From Corallococcus macrosporus (GTDB taxonomy: Bacteria; Myxococcota; Myxococcia; Myxococcales; Myxococcaceae), in assembly GCF_017302985.1 (NCBI RefSeq), contig NZ_JAFIMU010000010.1, forward strand, positions 1 through 64,000: DNA of 64,000 nucleotides. The letters are read 5' to 3'. The notes beneath the pieces were generated by a model that was not told the origin of the DNA, did no database searches, and saw only the letters and a list, made by a program, of their open reading frames with translations. Each line of letters begins with the position of its first letter. Positions within the stretch are counted from its first letter, which is position 1. Shown one piece after another: positions 27,041-39,007 of the stretch. A program made the position numbers and the translations under genes.

Positions 27041-29017
27041 TCAGGCCGCCTTGATCTTCGCCGGCGGCGCGGACAGCGCGTACCACGCGGTGCGGAACGC
27101 CTTGAGCTCGCGCAGCCCCGCGGGGTGACGGCCCAGCGCGGGCGCCATCGTCACGGGCAGGCCAATCTTCTTCTCCATGGCCTTGGCCGCGTTGAGCTCC
27201 AGCTTGCGGCGGTTCTCGCACTTCTCGCAGGTGGACTTGGGGCCCACGCGGTTGACGAGCACCCGCTCCACCTGGAGCTTCTTCTCCTTGAGGTACTCCA
27301 CCAGCCGCTCCGTGCGGGACGCGGCCAGGTCCTCGCCGCGCGTCACGACGACGAAGCGCGACTCGCTGGGGGACGCCAGCGCGTCCTCGAAGCGCTTCAC
27401 GTGCTTGAGCATCGCCGCCAGGTCATCCGCCAGCTCGCCCAGGCCCTTGGCGCGGTGCTTGTTGAGGATGCCGTGCAGCGCGCCCAGCCACGTCTTCGCG
27501 GTGTCCGCCAGCTCCACCACGCGGACGTTGGTCACCTGCGGCGACGAGTCCACCACGATGCGCTTGAAGCGCTCCTGCACCAGCGCGTCCGTCAGCACGG
27601 ACATGGCCGCCAGCTCGTCGATGCCCGGGGGCGCGCACTCCAGCAGGTTGCGCAGGTAGAGCAGATCCGCCGGCACGTCGTTGCCCGCCTTGGGCGCGCC
27701 CTCGAAGGCCTTCTCCGCCTTCTCCTTCAGGCGCTTGCGCAGGGCGTTGAACCAGCCCGCCATGTCCAGCTCGCGCGCGTACAGGCCCTTGGTGCCCTTC
27801 ACCTGGGTCTCGGTGTCCGTCAGGCGGCTCTGCAGCACGTCCGACAGCGAGTGCGCGGGGTCCGTGGAGATGAGGAGCACCGGCCCCTCCTTCTCCGTCA
27901 GCGTCACCGCCGCGGCGGCCGCGCAGGAGGACTTGCCCACCCCGCCCTGCCCCACGAAGAAGATGAGCCGCGTGGGCGGCAGCGGGGGCGCCGCGATGGG
28001 AGGCATGGACGGGGCGCGCACCAGCGCCGGAGGCCCTTCCGCCGCGCTGAACTCCAGCGCCTTGGTCTCCTTGCCCGCCGCCCACTCCTTGGCGAACTCC
28101 TTCAGCCCGTCCAGCCCCCGGGGCGCCACCTCGCGGCGGCCCAGCAGGTTCACGGGCACGGTCTTGTCCAGCGCCTGGTACTTGCGCACGTGCGGCGCCT
28201 GCAGGCCGCGGCGGCCCTGGCACGCGGGGCAACCCTGGTGGTCCTCCACCTGGTTGACCACGACCTCCGTCACCGGCAGCCCGCGCTCGCGCAGCTGGGT
28301 GAAGTACATGCGCGTCTGCGCTTCCGGCACCGGCTCCGCCAGCGCCACCAGGTGGAAGGCCGTGCGCGCGGGATCCTTCAGCAGCGCCAGCAGCTTCTCC
28401 GCCTTCTGACCCACCTGCTCCAGGAAGCCCGCGGGAGCCGCCTCCGCCGCCGCGGCGGCCTTCTTGCCCTTGCCGCTGGGGGCCGGGGCGGCGCGGTCCT
28501 GGCCCGCCTTCACGAAGCCCAGGAACTTGCGCAGCTGCGCCGGCAGGTCGAACAGGCGCAGCGTGTGGCTGGTGGGCGCCGTGTCCACCACGATGCGGTC
28601 GAATTCGTTGGACTCCAGCAGGTCCACCACGTGGAAGAGGGCCACCAGCTCCTCCAGCCCCGGCACCGCCTGCTGGTAGAGCTTGCCCATCTCCTCGTCC
28701 GACAGGTGCGTGCCCTTCACCGCCGCCTTCGCCAGCGCCGGGAGGTACTCCGCCAGGAACGGCTTGAGCAGCGCGGGCGGGTTCAGCTCCGCGCCGAAGA
28801 GGCCGCCTTCGCCCTTGCCCGCCTGGAGCTTGGTGGGCTTCGCCGGAAGCTTCTTCTTCACCAGGTCCGACAGGGACTGGACCGGATCCAACGAGACGAC
28901 CAGCACCCTGTGCTTGGGCGCTTCTTCGGAGAGCCTCACCGCGTACGCTGCCGCGAGCGTGGTCTTGCCAACCCCGCCCTTGCCGCCGAAGAAGTGAAGT
29001 ACTCGCGCGTCGCTCAT
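27041..29017 (-). CDS. Double-headed ArsA/GET3-type ATPase
   Basis: 658 residues; AAGGAAGG precedes the ATG. Two homologous NTPase halves, each with the deviant Walker A of the ArsA/GET3 class: GGKGGVGKTT at residues about 10-19 and GQGGVGKSS near 353, each followed by a switch motif (VSLDPVQSLSDL; ISTDPAHSLSDV). Each half has a Cys pair (CPACQ; CEKCENRR). The length fits fused ArsA pairs. No arsB, arsR or arsD gene is adjacent, so arsenite efflux is doubtful; a client-protein or tail-anchored-type targeting role is an alternative. Confidence 0.87.
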   Translation of the reverse strand: MSDARVLHFFGGKGGVGKTTLAAAYAVRLSEEAPKHRVLVVSLDPVQSLSDLVKKKLPAKPTKLQAGKGEGGLFGAELNPPALLKPFLAEYLPALAKAAVKGTHLSDEEMGKLYQQAVPGLEELVALFHVVDLLESNEFDRIVVDTAPTSHTLRLFDLPAQLRKFLGFVKAGQDRAAPAPSGKGKKAAAAAEAAPAGFLEQVGQKAEKLLALLKDPARTAFHLVALAEPVPEAQTRMYFTQLRERGLPVTEVVVNQVEDHQGCPACQGRRGLQAPHVRKYQALDKTVPVNLLGRREVAPRGLDGLKEFAKEWAAGKETKALEFSAAEGPPALVRAPSMPPIAAPPLPPTRLIFFVGQGGVGKSSCAAAAAVTLTEKEGPVLLISTDPAHSLSDVLQSRLTDTETQVKGTKGLYARELDMAGWFNALRKRLKEKAEKAFEGAPKAGNDVPADLLYLRNLLECAPPGIDELAAMSVLTDALVQERFKRIVVDSSPQVTNVRVVELADTAKTWLGALHGILNKHRAKGLGELADDLAAMLKHVKRFEDALASPSESRFVVVTRGEDLAASRTERLVEYLKEKKLQVERVLVNRVGPKSTCEKCENRRKLELNAAKAMEKKIGLPVTMAPALGRHPAGLRELKAFRTAWYALSAPPAKIKAA

Positions 29018-29269
29018 TGCGTTGTGGCCTTCCTTGATGCCCCCCCGGCGGCACCCCAGATGACTCACGTTGGCCGACCGCCCCGTGGGGGGCGGACGTG
29101 GCCCGAAATGAGACGTCCCGGCCGGGCCCTCACCAACGGGTGGGAGAGGCCCGGAGGATCCCCCGTCCAGGGGGGAAAAGTCAAGAATTGACAGGGGTTT
29201 TCGAGACCTCCCCCGCCCGTTTAAACCGGCTTGGGGAGGCCCCGTGCGCGCCCTCCAGGAGCCCTGCCA

Positions 29270-29290
29270 AGGGCCCGGAATCCGGGCCCT
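29270..29290 (-). terminator. Hairpin terminator after the NtrC-type regulator
   Basis: Perfect 9-bp stem AGGGCCCGG/CCGGGCCCT with a 3-base loop, 18 bases past the stop at 29308. The rest of the roughly 290-base gap up to 29307 shows nothing else I can name apart from upstream DNA of the ArsA-type gene. Confidence 0.6.
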
Positions 29291-29307
29291 CCTGCCTACC
29301 CACCAGG

Positions 29308-30747
<1,440 letters not shown>

Positions 30748-30819
30748 GGTGAAAACCTCCACTGCGATGAAGCGTGATGAAACCGGATGGAAGACCGACA
30801 ACGCCTGAAGGGGGGAACC

Positions 30820-31500
30820 TCAGGCGCGCGGGAACACGAGGCGGCACGTCCCCGCCTGAATAGCGACTTCAATGCCCAGTTGCGCCGCGCGCAGCGTCAG
30901 CGCGGCCACGGTGTCCGTCGCCCGTTCGGGCGCCGAGGAGCCGTCCACGACCTCCAGCACCGCGCGAGGCCCTTCGGCGCGGACGGCGACCACCACCGTG
31001 CTGCCGGACTCCGCGCGCTGGAAGGCGCGCATCAGCACCTGCACCAGGAAGAACCCCAGCTCGGTGGTGTCCTCCATGCGGGCCTGCACGTCCGGCTCGA
31101 TGGTGCGCGTGACTTGAAGGCGGCGCCGGCGGCTCTCGTGGCCCAGCACGTCCAGGGCCTTGCCGGTGGCGTCCGACAGCGGCGCGTCCCCGGAAGGGCC
31201 GGCCCCGCGAAACACGATGAAGTCCGAGAAGAGCTTGAGTAGGCTGTCCACGCGAGCGATCTGCTCGCGCATGGCCTTGAGGTTCTTCTCCTGCGTGGCC
31301 GGCACCTGGCCGGACTCGCCCTTGAGCTTCTCGGAGAGCACCTCGAGATGGATAGCCAGCGCGTTGAGCGGGTTGCGCACGTCGTGCAGCAGGCTGTCCA
31401 TCAACGGCGGAACCGCGTCGTAGCGGGCCGCGCCCACCACGGGATCCGACACATCCTGGACAGAGGGCACACTGCTGGCCATTGCTGTTGAGCTAACCAC
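30820..31500 (-). CDS. Histidine-kinase-like protein with degenerate ATP-binding domain
   Basis: 226 residues from GTG 31500, which has AGGAG six bases upstream; ATG 31482 is the alternative. The DHp helix is recognisable (LLHDVRNPLNALAIHLEVL, His near residue 39). The C-terminal domain is kinase-shaped, but the N box (an Asn-rich helix) and the DxGxG G1 box are not seen: the equivalent reads EVVDGSSAP. So it keeps the phospho-acceptor but probably cannot bind ATP normally. It precedes the NtrC regulator by 72 bases. It could act as a phosphatase, a phosphotransfer or a decoy partner. No sensor or membrane domain is present. Confidence 0.85.
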   Translation of the reverse strand: MVSSTAMASSVPSVQDVSDPVVGAARYDAVPPLMDSLLHDVRNPLNALAIHLEVLSEKLKGESGQVPATQEKNLKAMREQIARVDSLLKLFSDFIVFRGAGPSGDAPLSDATGKALDVLGHESRRRRLQVTRTIEPDVQARMEDTTELGFFLVQVLMRAFQRAESGSTVVVAVRAEGPRAVLEVVDGSSAPERATDTVAALTLRAAQLGIEVAIQAGTCRLVFPRA

Positions 31501-31558
31501 CTGGAACTCCTAGTAATTTTCCGTCTCCCCACCCCCGCCGCCGCCCTACCGGAGCCAG

Positions 31559-31587
31559 GATTTAGGGAGCACCCCGGGGATCGTCAA
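31559..31587 (-). promoter_or_regulatory. Possible sigma-70 promoter for the kinase-like/NtrC operon
   Basis: TTGACG (five of six consensus) and TAAATC (weak -10) with a 17-base spacer, ending about 58 bases before GTG 31500. Weak -10, so tentative. Confidence 0.35.
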
Positions 31588-31699
31588 CCCTGGGTCGGTA
31601 ATTCTTGCCGGAGTTCTAAAATTCCCGTGTCGGAACGGCCACTTAGGACCTCTCCCGAGTGTCATTCAACGAACGGGAGCCCTGCACCCGGCGATCAGC

Positions 31700-31728
31700 G
31701 TGTCCAGGGGTTGTCCAGCCCTGGACAC
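31700..31728 (-). terminator. Strong hairpin after the dCMP deaminase gene
   Basis: Perfect 10-bp stem GTGTCCAGGG/CCCTGGACAC with a 9-base loop, 10 bases past the deaminase stop. No U-run follows. Confidence 0.6.
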
Positions 31729-31738
31729 CGGACGGCCT

Positions 31739-32197
31739 TCAGGTACCGGTGGCGGGCGCCGGAGGCTGCGCGGCGGCGCCCAGGCCCACAAGCTGGAGGC
31801 CCAGGCGGGCCGCGTACTCGAAGATGCGCGGATCCCGGTAGAACTCGCCGAACACGATGCGGGTGCAGCCGCTGTTGGCGATGAGCTTGAAGCACGGCCA
31901 GCACGGGCTGGCGGTCGTGTAGATGGTCGCCCCGTCGATGCCGACGCCGTTCTTCGCCGCCTGGATGATGGCGTTGGCTTCCGCGTGGACGGTGGCCACG
32001 CAGTGGCCGTTCTCCATCATGTGGCCCACTTCATCGCAGTGGGGCAGGCCGCGGATGGCGCCGTTGTAGCCGGTGGACAGGATGGTCTTGTCCCGCACCA
32101 GCACCGCGCCCACATGCTTGCGGTCACAGGTGGCGCGGGTGGCCACCTGCTGGGCGATGTCCATGAAGTACTGATCCCAATTGCCCCGAGCGGACAT
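31739..32197 (-). CDS. dCMP deaminase (ComEB-like)
   Basis: 152 residues from ATG 32197, which has GGAGGG about nine bases upstream. Zinc deaminase motifs: HAEANAI with the catalytic Glu, and SPCWPC with the two zinc Cys. NGAIRGLPHC and VGIDGATIYTT fit the dCMP/cytidine deaminase family, and the extra Cys/His segment (CDRKHVGAVLVRD) favours dCMP deaminase. It feeds dUMP for dTMP synthesis. In some bacteria the ComEB relative sits in the competence locus, but there is no competence neighbour here. Confidence 0.93.
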   Translation of the reverse strand: MSARGNWDQYFMDIAQQVATRATCDRKHVGAVLVRDKTILSTGYNGAIRGLPHCDEVGHMMENGHCVATVHAEANAIIQAAKNGVGIDGATIYTTASPCWPCFKLIANSGCTRIVFGEFYRDPRIFEYAARLGLQLVGLGAAAQPPAPATGT

Positions 32198-32281
32198 GCG
32201 GCTCAACCCTCCAGCGGATGAGCTCGCAGCTGTAACGCCGGATGCGGGCCGGAACCAATTCCTGGCCGGCCCGCTGTCGGA

Positions 32282-33163
32282 TCAGCGACTGGCCGTCTTC
32301 TGGGGCCCCGCTTCCGTGGAGCGCTCCAGCAGCCGGCCGAAGCCCTTCGCCCGCAGGAAGCCGCGCACCTTGGCGCTGGGCGCGGCGAACGTCTCCCCGG
32401 GCATGGGCACGTCGAAGCTGAAGTTCTGGGACGCGACCTCGAAGTCCACCTTCGCGGTGCGGTAGCCCTCCACGATGGCCAGCAGCCGCCCCGTCTCCAT
32501 GCTGAAGATGCCGCCGCCGGAGGCCCCGTAGCCGATGGGCGCGTCCGTCTTGAGCATGCGCGGGTGCTTCGTCTGCTTGTCCCACTCCACCTGGGACACC
32601 ATGCCGCCGGAGATGGACAGCGCGCGGCCGTACGGGGACGCGGCCACCACCACGTCCTCGCCGGGCTCCGGCTCGTCGTCCGCCGCCAGCTCCGCCACGG
32701 GCCACGTCACGCCCGTCACGCGCAGGAGCGCCAGGTCCACGTCCGGCACCTCACCCGTGGCCACCACCTCCGCCGCGTACTCATGCGTCTCCGCGCGCCG
32801 GTCCAGGACGACCTTGAGCACGGGGTCCGTGAGGTCGCCCTGCTCCACCGCGTGCGCGTTGGTGAGCACGTAGCTGACGGGGCCGGACTCACCGGCCTCC
32901 GTCCCGATGACGACGCCGGACGCCGAGCGGCGCACCTTGCCGCCCTCCGTCGTCACCAGCCGCACGTTGAGCGGGAGGATGCGCCGCACCATCGCCTTGC
33001 GCGTGGGCTGCGCCGTGGGCTCGGGCCGGGACAGCACCCGCTCCACCCGGAGCGGGGCCTGCGTGTGCGTCGCCACCGGAGTGTCCGCGGAGGACTGCGA
33101 CGGGGCACTGGCGCACGACACGAGGGCCCACAGGAGGGGGGTGCCCAACAGCAACCGGTTCAT
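32282..33163 (-). CDS. Trypsin-like serine protease lipoprotein
   Basis: 293 residues from the ATG giving a lipoprotein signal (LLLGTPLLWALVSCAS). The protease fold has the three expected residues: His in LTNAHAVEQGD, Asp in DVDLALLRV and Ser in GYGASGGGIF. No PDZ domain follows, so it is a short S1C-like enzyme. Anchored to an envelope membrane by its N-terminal Cys. Lone gene before prkA on this strand. Confidence 0.9.
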   Translation of the reverse strand: MNRLLLGTPLLWALVSCASAPSQSSADTPVATHTQAPLRVERVLSRPEPTAQPTRKAMVRRILPLNVRLVTTEGGKVRRSASGVVIGTEAGESGPVSYVLTNAHAVEQGDLTDPVLKVVLDRRAETHEYAAEVVATGEVPDVDLALLRVTGVTWPVAELAADDEPEPGEDVVVAASPYGRALSISGGMVSQVEWDKQTKHPRMLKTDAPIGYGASGGGIFSMETGRLLAIVEGYRTAKVDFEVASQNFSFDVPMPGETFAAPSAKVRGFLRAKGFGRLLERSTEAGPQKTASR

Positions 33164-33272
33164 CAACACTCCAGGCGCAAGGAAGAGGAGGGACGAAAGA
33201 CGACGACACACGCGCGAACTCGCTGTGAGGTCCCATCATCCCGAGCCCCGGCCTGGATTTGAAAGCAGGCGA

Positions 33273-33299
33273 GCAGGCATCGGCTTATCGGATGCCTGC
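33273..33299 (-). terminator. Hairpin terminator after prkA
   Basis: Perfect 9-bp stem GCAGGCATC/GATGCCTGC with a 9-base loop, 15 bases past the prkA stop. Confidence 0.55.
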
Positions 33300-33313
33300 C
33301 CTCCCGCCCCCGG

Positions 33314-35569
33314 TCAGGCGTAGCGCTGCCGCATCAGGAACAGGATGGCGTCCTTCGCGCAGAACTCGCAGTAGCCGTAGCGGTCCGCCATCGTCTTGAG
33401 CGTGTCCTGCACCTGGGACTGCTCGCGCGGGGTGAGCTGGGCGCGGTCCTCGGAGAGGTACTTGAGGATGTTCTCCTTGTTCTTGCGCAGCACGCGCTTG
33501 CGCTCCTCGAAGTAGTGGTCGCGCAGGCGCTTGAACATGTCCGGGAAGATGCGCGGGTAGTCCATGGCGCCGTCCGGGTTGTCCAGCCGGTGCGCGCCGA
33601 TGCTCGCGATGAGGCCCCGGCGGAAGTCCGGCGGCGCTTCGCCCTGCGGCATCACGATGGCCTCCACCTCCGCCATGCGCGCCTCGTCCGGCTTCTCCGA
33701 CTCGCCCGTCACGCGGTTGCGCATCTTCTCCCCGCGCACCCAGTGGCTGACGCTCTGGATGTAGCGCTCCACCAGCTCGCGGTACTGCCCTTCCGACACC
33801 AGGCCCATGGAGTCGCGCACCTCGGAGTCCACGCGGTCCAGGTACTCGCCCTCCACCACGCGCACGAAGGTTTCGTGGTCGTGGTAGCCGTCCATCACCT
33901 CCTGGAGGAGGAACTCGTAGACGCTCTTGTCCTTGCAGAGCGCGTGCAGTTCCTCCAGCACCGCCAGCGCGTGGAGGCACTTGTAGTCCGGGTTCTGCGC
34001 GGCGTTGAAGAGCGCGGTCTTGATCTCCCGCGCGCTCGCGCCGGAGCGCCCCTCGTAGTTGGGGTACGCGTCGGACTCCTCGTACATCTCCTCGCGCAGC
34101 TTGAGCAGCTCCTTGGTGTTGGACGAGGACAGCCGCGCGGGCACCCCACCCTCCTGGTACAGGTGCATCTTCTCCGCGGGCGCCACCTGATCCACCAGCG
34201 GCTTCACGTTGGCCGGGTAGCGGTCCGGGATGGGCTTCTTCAGGCGCGTGAGCACCGCCCACATCGCGGCCACCTCCGTGGCGTGCGGCGCGACGTGCTT
34301 GCCCACGGACGTGGCGGTGATCTGCGCGTCGTAGATCTCCTGCTCGACCTTGTAGCGGCGCAGGTACGGCACGCGCACCAGCTCGATGCGGCCCTTGAAC
34401 GACGCGAAGTCCGGCAGCTCCTTGAACGCGTTCAGGTGCTTCTCGTTGGAGGACGCGATGAGCACCTCGTCCAGCTGGAGCACGAAGGGCTCCAGGGGCA
34501 CCTCACCCGTCTCGCTGAAACCCAGCAGGTACTTGAACGCCTCCAGCGGGCGCTTGAGCAGGTCCGCGTACTCGATGAGGCCGCGGTTGGCGTGCACCAG
34601 CGGGCCATGCGGCTCGAAGAGCACCGTGCTGTGCAGCGCGGCGGGCAGGTTGAGCTGGGTGCGGTCCGCGCTGATCTGCTGCGCGGCGGCGTCCACGCTC
34701 ATCTGCGGCTCCACCGTCACCGTGCCCACCTGGTAGCGGCGCGACACGTAGAAGCGCTCCACCTGCACGTGGCGCAGGACCTTGAGGTAGTCCCCGCCGT
34801 AGGAGTTGAGCAGGGCCGTGTAGATGCGGCGGCACTTGGCGCACAGCTCGCCCTCGCGCACGTAGTCGGACAGGAGGAAGTCCCCCGTCTCTCCGTCGCC
34901 GTTGCCCAGCCCCTTCTTCTTGAGCGCGCCCTCCAGCAGGGCCTTGCGCTCCGTGGGCGGCACCGCGAAGAGCGGATGGTCGCGCAGCTCGCAGGGCATG
35001 CGCAGGTCCAGCGCCTCCGCGTCCAGGTGGGCGTAGGTCGTGAGTTCGCCATCCGCGGTCTTCGCGCCCGCGCGCTCGCCGAAGCCGATGGAGCCCTTGA
35101 TGAGCTTCTCCGACGGGAACACCCACGCGATGCGGTAGAGCGCCCCTTGCGGCTGACGGGAGTAGTCCTCCATCCCCTGCTTCAGCGCGTTGACCAGGCT
35201 GGACTTCGCGCTGCCGTTGGGGCCGTGCAGCATGATGAGCTTGTTGATGCGGCCGGCGCGCACGAAGTTGCCCAGGATGCGGTAGAGGGCGTTCTGCACC
35301 TCCTCCTGCCCGGCGACGCGGCCGTCATGCTCGGCGGACGGGACGTCGAAGACCTTGAAGCGCCGGATGGTGCCGGTGGGGTGCGGAACGGTTTCCGTCC
35401 CGTAGTGGTCCATCACGTCCCGCAGGTACTGCGCCGCGTTGCGCGACTGGCCCTTCGGGTCCGCGAAGAAGAGCGTGAGGTACTCCTCGAAGGACAGGAT
35501 GGACCGGTTCTTGACGAAGTCGGCGCTGACCTGTGCGCCCACCTCCTGCAGATAGCCCTTCGCTTCCAC
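33314..35569 (-). CDS. prkA: PrkA serine protein kinase
   Basis: 751 residues from a GTG preceded by AGGGGAG. AAA-type Walker A GPNGSAKSS at residues about 116-124; LDEVLIASSNEKHLNAFKE and the C-terminal PrkA kinase-like half, ending in a short CEFC Cys pair (YGYCEFCAKDAILFL). Larger than the roughly 640-residue Bacillus/E. coli YeaG proteins. In many bacteria prkA travels with yeaH and spoVR; neither is here. Instead it is divergent from an Hsp70 gene. It contributes to stress or developmental signalling. Confidence 0.95.
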   Translation of the reverse strand: MEAKGYLQEVGAQVSADFVKNRSILSFEEYLTLFFADPKGQSRNAAQYLRDVMDHYGTETVPHPTGTIRRFKVFDVPSAEHDGRVAGQEEVQNALYRILGNFVRAGRINKLIMLHGPNGSAKSSLVNALKQGMEDYSRQPQGALYRIAWVFPSEKLIKGSIGFGERAGAKTADGELTTYAHLDAEALDLRMPCELRDHPLFAVPPTERKALLEGALKKKGLGNGDGETGDFLLSDYVREGELCAKCRRIYTALLNSYGGDYLKVLRHVQVERFYVSRRYQVGTVTVEPQMSVDAAAQQISADRTQLNLPAALHSTVLFEPHGPLVHANRGLIEYADLLKRPLEAFKYLLGFSETGEVPLEPFVLQLDEVLIASSNEKHLNAFKELPDFASFKGRIELVRVPYLRRYKVEQEIYDAQITATSVGKHVAPHATEVAAMWAVLTRLKKPIPDRYPANVKPLVDQVAPAEKMHLYQEGGVPARLSSSNTKELLKLREEMYEESDAYPNYEGRSGASAREIKTALFNAAQNPDYKCLHALAVLEELHALCKDKSVYEFLLQEVMDGYHDHETFVRVVEGEYLDRVDSEVRDSMGLVSEGQYRELVERYIQSVSHWVRGEKMRNRVTGESEKPDEARMAEVEAIVMPQGEAPPDFRRGLIASIGAHRLDNPDGAMDYPRIFPDMFKRLRDHYFEERKRVLRKNKENILKYLSEDRAQLTPREQSQVQDTLKTMADRYGYCEFCAKDAILFLMRQRYA

Positions 35570-35901
35570 GGCGGCTCCCCTCTGTGGGTGGGTAGTCTCT
35601 CGGATGTAGCCACGGCGCTTCGCCGTCGCATGTGAACCCCGGGGAACGACCTTCGTTCCCGGCCCGGGGGATGTAAACCTCCCGGGCGGCCGGTCTGTTC
35701 GGGGCCACGCGCTTGGACGCCGGCCGTGTCCCACCCGGCCAGGCGGGCGCCCGGGGTGGGAGGTTGAAGGCGCGCTGGAAGTTTGAGGGCGTCCGTCGGA
35801 TGACGGATGGTTGGTGATTCGCGCACCCGGGATGGGTGAGATACGGTCCCGGACTGCCACACCCCACAGAGCCGCAACGCCTCACCCGGAGCCCACACGC
35901 G
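35570..35901. promoter_or_regulatory. 332-base divergent control region between prkA and the Hsp70 gene
   Basis: Gene-free. Contains a perfect 8-bp hairpin, GGGAACGA/TCGTTCCC with loop CCT at 35642-35660, followed at once by a second structure between two CCCGGG blocks (about 35663-35686). The prkA ribosome-binding site is at its left end. I cannot place promoters with confidence. No sigma-54 -24/-12 or CIRCE element is visible. Confidence 0.5.
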
Positions 35902-37422
35902 ATGCACAAGGAGCCCATCATCGGCATCGACCTCGGCACGACGAACTCGTGCGCGGCGATCGTCGAGGACAGCGGGAACGTCAAGCTCATCCCCTACAAG
36001 GGCGGCGAGTACACCATCCCCTCCATCTTCGCCATCGACGACAAGGGCAACGAGCTCATCGGCTTCGAGGCGAAGCGCCAGTGGCAGCTCAACCCGCGCA
36101 ACACCGTCTACGGCGCCAAGCGCCTCGTCGGGCTGAACTTCAGCAGTGAAGTCGTCGGCACGATGAAGAAGTCCGTGGCGTACAACATGCGCCCGGGCTC
36201 GAAGAACGACGTCACCCTGGACGTGGGCAAGAAGGAGTTCACCCTCCAGGAGATCAGCGCGAAGATCCTGGGGAAGATCCGCGAGGTCGCCTCCAACTAC
36301 CTGAAGACGCCCATCAAGCGCGCGGTGGTGACGGTGCCCGCGTACTTCAACGACCGGCAGCGCCAGTCGGTGAAGGACGCCGGCAAGCTCATCGACCTGG
36401 AGGTGGTGCGCATCATCAACGAGCCCACCGCGGCGGCGCTCGCCTACGGCGTGGGCAAGGGGCTGTCGGAGAAGGTCGTCATCTACGACCTGGGCGGCGG
36501 CACCTTCGACGTCTCCATCATCGAGATCCGCGACCGCGTCTTCGAGGTGAAGTCCACCGGCGGCGACGTGTTCCTGGGCGGCATCGACTTCGACAACGCC
36601 ATCATTCACCACGTCCTCAAGGACTTCGCGGCCAAGACGGGCATCGACCTGGCCACGGACCCGGTGGCCATGCAGCGCATCAAGGACCTGGCGGAGCGGA
36701 CCAAGATTGATTTGTCCGCGCGCGAGGAGGTCCCCTTCAACATCCCCTTCATCACGATGACGGCGCAGGGCCAGCCGCTGAACATCGAGATGAAGTTCAC
36801 GCGCAAGATGCTGGAGCAGCTGACGAACCAGCTCGTGGACCGCACCCTCCAGATGGTGGCGCGCGTGCTGGTGGACTCCGGCCTGTCCACCAAGGACATC
36901 GACGAAGTGATGCTGGTGGGCGGCCAGACGCGCATGCCCGTCGTGCAGGATCGGCTCACCAAGTTCTTCGGCAAGCCGCCCAGCAAGGGCGTCCACCCGG
37001 ACGAGGCCGTGGCCATTGGCGCCGCGCTCTACGCGCACTCGCTCCAGGACGACACCAACCTGCGCATCCAGTTGTTGGACGTGATTCCCATGGCCATTGG
37101 CCTGGAGCGCGGCGACGGCGGCTTCCACGTCGTCTTCCCGCGCAACGCGTCCATCCCCAACGCGAAGCAGTTGCTGGCGACGACGAGCATCGACAACCAG
37201 ACCGAGCTGGCGATGCGCATCTACCAGGGCGACCACGACACGGTGGCGCGCAACGACCTGCTGGGCGAATTCACCTTCTCCGGCATCGTCCCGGCGAAGG
37301 CCGGCACGGTGAACGTGGAGATCATCTTCGACGTGAGCGTGGAGGGCATCCTCACCATGCGCGCGAAGGACCCCGCCACCGGCCGCGAGATGAAGACCAC
37401 GGTGCGCGTCACGCAGAGCTGA
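35902..37422 (+). CDS. Lid-less Hsp70 (DnaK-like) chaperone
   Basis: 506 residues, about 100-130 shorter than DnaK. The ATPase domain is complete: [40 protein letters not shown] and [10 protein letters not shown]. The substrate-binding beta domain follows ([19 protein letters not shown]-like NASIPNAKQ) and the chain ends soon after, with no alpha-helical lid and no EEVD/acidic tail. Such proteins occur as second or third Hsp70s in myxobacteria. No dnaJ or grpE neighbour. Convergent with clpX. Confidence 0.93.
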   Translation: MHKEPIIGIDLGTTNSCAAIVEDSGNVKLIPYKGGEYTIPSIFAIDDKGNELIGFEAKRQWQLNPRNTVYGAKRLVGLNFSSEVVGTMKKSVAYNMRPGSKNDVTLDVGKKEFTLQEISAKILGKIREVASNYLKTPIKRAVVTVPAYFNDRQRQSVKDAGKLIDLEVVRIINEPTAAALAYGVGKGLSEKVVIYDLGGGTFDVSIIEIRDRVFEVKSTGGDVFLGGIDFDNAIIHHVLKDFAAKTGIDLATDPVAMQRIKDLAERTKIDLSAREEVPFNIPFITMTAQGQPLNIEMKFTRKMLEQLTNQLVDRTLQMVARVLVDSGLSTKDIDEVMLVGGQTRMPVVQDRLTKFFGKPPSKGVHPDEAVAIGAALYAHSLQDDTNLRIQLLDVIPMAIGLERGDGGFHVVFPRNASIPNAKQLLATTSIDNQTELAMRIYQGDHDTVARNDLLGEFTFSGIVPAKAGTVNVEIIFDVSVEGILTMRAKDPATGREMKTTVRVTQS

Positions 37423-37442
37423 GGGCGCCCCGGAAACACCGC

Positions 37443-37474
37443 GGCGCCCCTGCCTGCTGAAGGCGAGGGGCGCC
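37443..37474. terminator. Bidirectional terminator between Hsp70 and clpX
   Basis: 9-bp outer stem GGCGCCCCT/AGGGGCGCC with inner GCC/GGC pairing, placed 20 bases after one stop and 32 before the other. Confidence 0.6.
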
Positions 37475-37505
37475 GGGTGGGAAGCAACGACCGCCGGGGG
37501 AAACC

Positions 37506-38783
<1,278 letters not shown>

Positions 38784-38921
38784 TGCCGCCTCCGAGTTCG
38801 CCGGTCCCAGATTGGGACCTTCTCCGCCGACCACCGCACTCCGCCACCCTCGAAGCCGCCCACGTCTTTACGACGGCTCCAGGCCCACCTGCTACAGGCC
38901 CTGAACCCACTATAGGGCCCT

Positions 38922-38949
38922 CCCCTCCGGGCAGGAAGCCCGGCGGAGG
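38922..38949 (-). terminator. GC-rich hairpin after the HTH-like protein gene
   Basis: TCCGGGC-AGGAA-GCCCGG with flanking CC..GGAGG pairing, between the stop at 39008 and the clpX promoter region. Confidence 0.4.
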
Positions 38950-39007
38950 TGCCCTTTCCCAGGAGCGTTCATCCCAGGTCAACGGGTCGACGTTGGATAA
39001 CAGCGAC

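Noticed and set aside
33515-35635. 706-codon plus-strand frame
   Set aside because: Antisense of prkA; no recognisable domain.
35642-35686. CIRCE or HrcA-type heat-shock operator before Hsp70
   Set aside because: The hairpins are GC-rich and do not have the TTAGCACTC/GAGTGCTAA arms.
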